Shown one piece after another: positions 38,235-40,068 of a stretch of 40,068 nt of DNA; the first letter of the stretch is position 1; every line of letters begins with the position of its first letter. Origin of the DNA: a virus. The stretch covers positions 1 to 40,068 of IMG/VR virus record IMGVR_UViG_3300028883_000021, one strand, 5' to 3'. Below the pieces are notes generated by a model. That model ran no database searches, was not told the origin of the DNA, and saw only the letters and a program-made list of their open reading frames with translations. Both the position numbers and the translations under genes were made by a program.

Positions 38235-38692
38235 GATTTCCGCTCCGCCAACGCGCCGCGCCCGAACGTGATCGTGTCCCTGATGACTGTTCGGACGGAC
38301 GCGATAAGGATAATTTCGCCAGCGTTCGCCGCTCTGAATCTATCGAGCGCTTCCGCGACGTTTTCCATTTTGGAGCATATCCGCTCGAGGGCATCTCTCA
38401 AATCGTTTGATTCTTTGGCTTGAATGCAACGATCGCAAAGGATCGCCTCTGTCCCTTCCCGGAGAAACGTTCCGCAATCGCGGCAACGCGACCGTTTGCT
38501 TTCCGCGCATCTCTTCCAATTTTCATTGAACGCCTTTTTCAACCTCTCTTTCGTTAGAATGCCCTTACCCATGACCATTTCGCCCTCGATCTCGACCTTC
38601 CCGATGTACGGGATCCCGAGCGCTTTCATAGGCGGATCCACGAAACGCTCTAAGATCCGCATTTTTCCTCGAATCCTTATTGCTCTCTTCAT
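38231..38692 (-). CDS. Zinc-ribbon hypothetical protein
   Basis: A 153-aa protein starting at ATG 38692 behind GGAGG with a 5-nt spacer. After a basic N-terminus, residues 68-91 are a zinc-ribbon-like CRDCGTFLREGTEAILCDRC (two CxxC knuckles), then a helix and an end with TFGRGALAERKS. A zinc knuckle in an otherwise unrecognised protein may bind nucleic acid or protein. Its first 128 nt lie inside the end of the upstream gene in another frame, yet it has the best ribosome site in this section. Confidence 0.72.
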   Translation of the reverse strand: MKRAIRIRGKMRILERFVDPPMKALGIPYIGKVEIEGEMVMGKGILTKERLKKAFNENWKRCAESKRSRCRDCGTFLREGTEAILCDRCIQAKESNDLRDALERICSKMENVAEALDRFRAANAGEIILIASVRTVIRDTITFGRGALAERKS

Positions 38693-38798
38693 TCGAACCT
38701 CCGATTATTATTCGATCAAGTGCCTTCAACGCTTCCCATAAAAGGGCCCACAAAACAGCCCCGATCAGGATCGCGAGTATGTCACGTATCGCCATCAT
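38565..38798 (-). CDS. Small membrane protein overlapping the zinc-ribbon gene
   Basis: A 77-aa product from ATG 38798 (or 38795), following GAGGA and overlapping the nuclease stop (ATGA). Residues 4-25 form a membrane helix (IRDILAILIGAVLWALLWEALKAL). The last 42 residues are read in a different frame from the start of the zinc-ribbon gene and are polar, basic and low complexity. Overlapping membrane genes near an endolysin recall embedded spanin pairs, but the second gene here is not lipoprotein-like. The helix is credible; the C-terminus is less sure. Confidence 0.55.
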   Translation of the reverse strand: MMAIRDILAILIGAVLWALLWEALKALDRIIIGGSNEESNKDSRKNADLRAFRGSAYESARDPVHREGRDRGRNGHG

Positions 38799-39457
38799 TC
38801 CTCGCCCGATGTCATCTTGAGAGCGAGACTCTCATAATCGACTCGAAATGTCTCCGGATAATACTCTCGCAAATACCGATCAAGCCCGGCAAGACCGCAA
38901 CGCCTCGCGTCGATCCCCTTCCGCGGGAGACCGTTTTTTTTCATGAACAACTCGTGTTTCGGGAAAAACGTTGCCGCGCATAACGGCCGGACGTGGACCT
39001 TGTTGACGTAAATTCCATGCAACTCGAGCATTCGCGCTTGAATATGTCGGAATCTGCGTTCCTCGTGAAACGTCCGGGATCCCTTGACGTCTATGCATAC
39101 GCAATACTCTCGAGTCGGATCCCCAATGAGTCGATCTTTCCACCCGACCGCATGCGGGAGCCATATTTGCTCGGTCTTTTTCGGTATGTCGTAAAGGACC
39201 TGATTGATATGGTTCAGGGTATCGACCTCGATCCATAATACAAAGTCCGGCGTATAGGTAATCGCATTGAGCCATTTTTTTGTCTTCGCCCCGAGCGGAT
39301 TCCCGGCCTTCGAGTAGATCCGCGCCCGATATTTGACCTCTTCCGCGAGAACGAACCGCTCTCGCCCTTCGCCATACGCGACCCGGATCCCCGAAATCAT
39401 CTCCGCCCATAGAGCGAATGCTTCCTCGTGTTTGCTGTCAAATTTCCGCTCGATCAT
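38795..39457 (-). CDS. PD-(D/E)XK nuclease, DUF1064-like
   Basis: A 220-aa protein; ATG 39457 overlaps the amidase stop (ATGA). The nuclease core shows YTPDFVLWI with Asp71, and CVCIDVKGSRTFHE with Asp123 and Lys125. These are the PD and DxK residues of the Mg2+-dependent fold. The DUF1064 family in phages has the same layout (tPDFxl, then EvKG). It could be a Holliday-junction or structure-specific endonuclease. Later Cys residues (RRCGLAGLDRYLREYY) are not in the motif. It is distinct from the exonuclease at 975-1646. Confidence 0.8.
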   Translation of the reverse strand: MIERKFDSKHEEAFALWAEMISGIRVAYGEGRERFVLAEEVKYRARIYSKAGNPLGAKTKKWLNAITYTPDFVLWIEVDTLNHINQVLYDIPKKTEQIWLPHAVGWKDRLIGDPTREYCVCIDVKGSRTFHEERRFRHIQARMLELHGIYVNKVHVRPLCAATFFPKHELFMKKNGLPRKGIDARRCGLAGLDRYLREYYPETFRVDYESLALKMTSGEE

Positions 39458-40068
39458 GATGTCCCTGCCGAGCGATAAATCCTCTCCAATTCGGGGATCG
39501 CCTCAATGATGACGTCGGCGTATGCCTTCGCGATTTCGTGAATTTTCTTGAGCCCCTTCCGGAGATCCGCCGAATTGTCGATAAAAAACGACTCGGCAAT
39601 GATCCGGATCCCCGGCTCTTTCGGCAAGCGCCCCTCGCCCCCATAGAGAAACGTCGAGCCCCTGCCGCGCCGCCGAACCACGACGACGCCGCGATTCCGG
39701 ATCCCGAGAACGCGAGAGACCCGACCCGCCATTTGAGCCGCGAGTTTCCCCGCCATATATCGCGACATCTGGCCGGGGATCCCGGCCCCACTCGGAACGA
39801 GCATCTCGGTCCCGCTGGCTTTTTTGTCAAAGGCGTTGCAATGGAACTCGATCGACAACTCCGGTCCATTCTGGCCGAGAGCCGAGAGCGCCTTGTCCCG
39901 TTGCTTGAGAGATTTATCCCCGCCGAATACCATGAACCCGAGAGCAACTCGGCCCGCGACCCCGAGATATTGAAAGATCTTGCCGACAAGCATCTCGTTA
40001 TACCGGTATTCGCTCCATGATTCCCTGCGCCGCAATATCCGCGAGCGAATTTCGCCATCGGCCCCGCC
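39454..40068 (-). CDS. N-acetylmuramoyl-L-alanine amidase (endolysin), main part; continues from 1-205
   Basis: This is the C-terminal part of the Amidase_3 gene that starts at base 205 across the circular join; a start at 40035 (TTG) is not the real one. Numbering the full 230-aa protein, SIEFHCNAFDKKASGTEML contains zinc ligand His102, and IIAESFFIDN contains catalytic Glu185. With His22 and Glu46 from the other side the set is complete. It cleaves the bond between MurNAc and L-Ala in peptidoglycan. There is no separate cell-wall-binding domain. It is encoded next to small membrane genes that may help in lysis. Confidence 0.9.
   Translation of the reverse strand, partial: GGADGEIRSRILRRRESWSEYRYNEMLVGKIFQYLGVAGRVALGFMVFGGDKSLKQRDKALSALGQNGPELSIEFHCNAFDKKASGTEMLVPSGAGIPGQMSRYMAGKLAAQMAGRVSRVLGIRNRGVVVVRRRGRGSTFLYGGEGRLPKEPGIRIIAESFFIDNSADLRKGLKKIHEIAKAYADVIIEAIPELERIYRSAGTS
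39942..40068. repeat. Terminal overlap of a circular assembly, right copy
   Basis: Identical to 1-127. The coding frame of the amidase crosses both copies without change, so this is one segment counted twice. Confidence 0.95.

Noticed and set aside
1-40068. Integrase, CI-like repressor, tRNA or transposase genes
   Set aside because: I looked for their motifs on both strands and found none, so there is no sequence support for lysogeny by integration or for insertion elements. Highly diverged versions cannot be excluded by eye.

Overview
The window is a complete genome of a tailed double-stranded DNA bacteriophage (Caudoviricetes) with siphovirus-type morphogenesis genes, assembled as a circle. 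Bases 1-127 are repeated exactly at 39942-40068. An amidase gene reads without interruption from 205 down through base 1 and on from 39941 to 39454, so the ends are an assembly overlap and the unique genome is 39,941 bp. Every convincing gene lies on the minus strand, so transcription runs from high to low coordinates. Most genes are joined by 1-4 bp start/stop overlaps (ATGA, TAATG). GC content is around 55%, the genetic code is standard, ribosome sites are GGAGG-like, and promoters are sigma70-like. The host is bacterial but cannot be named from sequence. I see no integrase, CI-like repressor, DNA polymerase, helicase or tRNA.

Layout in transcription order. (1) A 680-bp control region (7155-7833) carries a degenerate array of about nine 24-27 bp iterons, four copies of an 18-19 bp motif and a palindrome. 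A promoter at 7126-7154 then drives a replication block (7109 to 3109): a small acidic protein, an ssDNA-annealing-like protein, a ribbon-helix-helix regulator, a DUF4373-type replication initiator with an A-rich repeat inside its gene, and two membrane proteins that resemble a holin and a spanin. (2) A perfect-consensus promoter at 3055-3083 drives small early genes, a PD-(D/E)XK exonuclease, a coiled-coil protein, an Amidase_3 endolysin across the contig junction, a DUF1064-like nuclease and several tiny coupled genes (to 37554). (3) An extended -10 promoter at 37528-37536 starts the late block: ParB-like protein, small and large terminase, portal, a protease with an internal scaffold start, decoration protein and major capsid protein.

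(4) Between the capsid gene and the head-tail connectors is a seven-gene sugar-modification cassette (24725-30362): four glycosyltransferase-type proteins, a NodB-type deacetylase and two sulfotransferases. This suggests a glycosylated and possibly sulfated virion. (5) Neck and tail genes follow: connector, a MuF-type head protein fused to an ADP-ribosyltransferase domain, closure and neck proteins, tail terminator, tube, chaperones joined by a -1 frameshift (A AAA AAC), tape measure and distal tail protein. The tail hub-like protein ends in a 147-residue tract of His-x-Asp repeats. (6) Directly after it come a canonical radical SAM-SPASM enzyme and a Cys-Cys motif partner, then a tail fibre with an internal duplication, a membrane-anchored glycoside-hydrolase-like protein and a coiled-coil membrane protein.

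Together this is a compact phage whose accessory content is concentrated on covalent chemistry of its own particle and its host: sugars and sulfate on the virion, a radical-SAM maturase beside a metal-binding-like tail repeat, and an ADP-ribosyltransferase placed to be injected. Three matching dyads (TATAAG-N3-CTTATA), two of them inside the early promoters, suggest one repressor, perhaps the ribbon-helix-helix protein.
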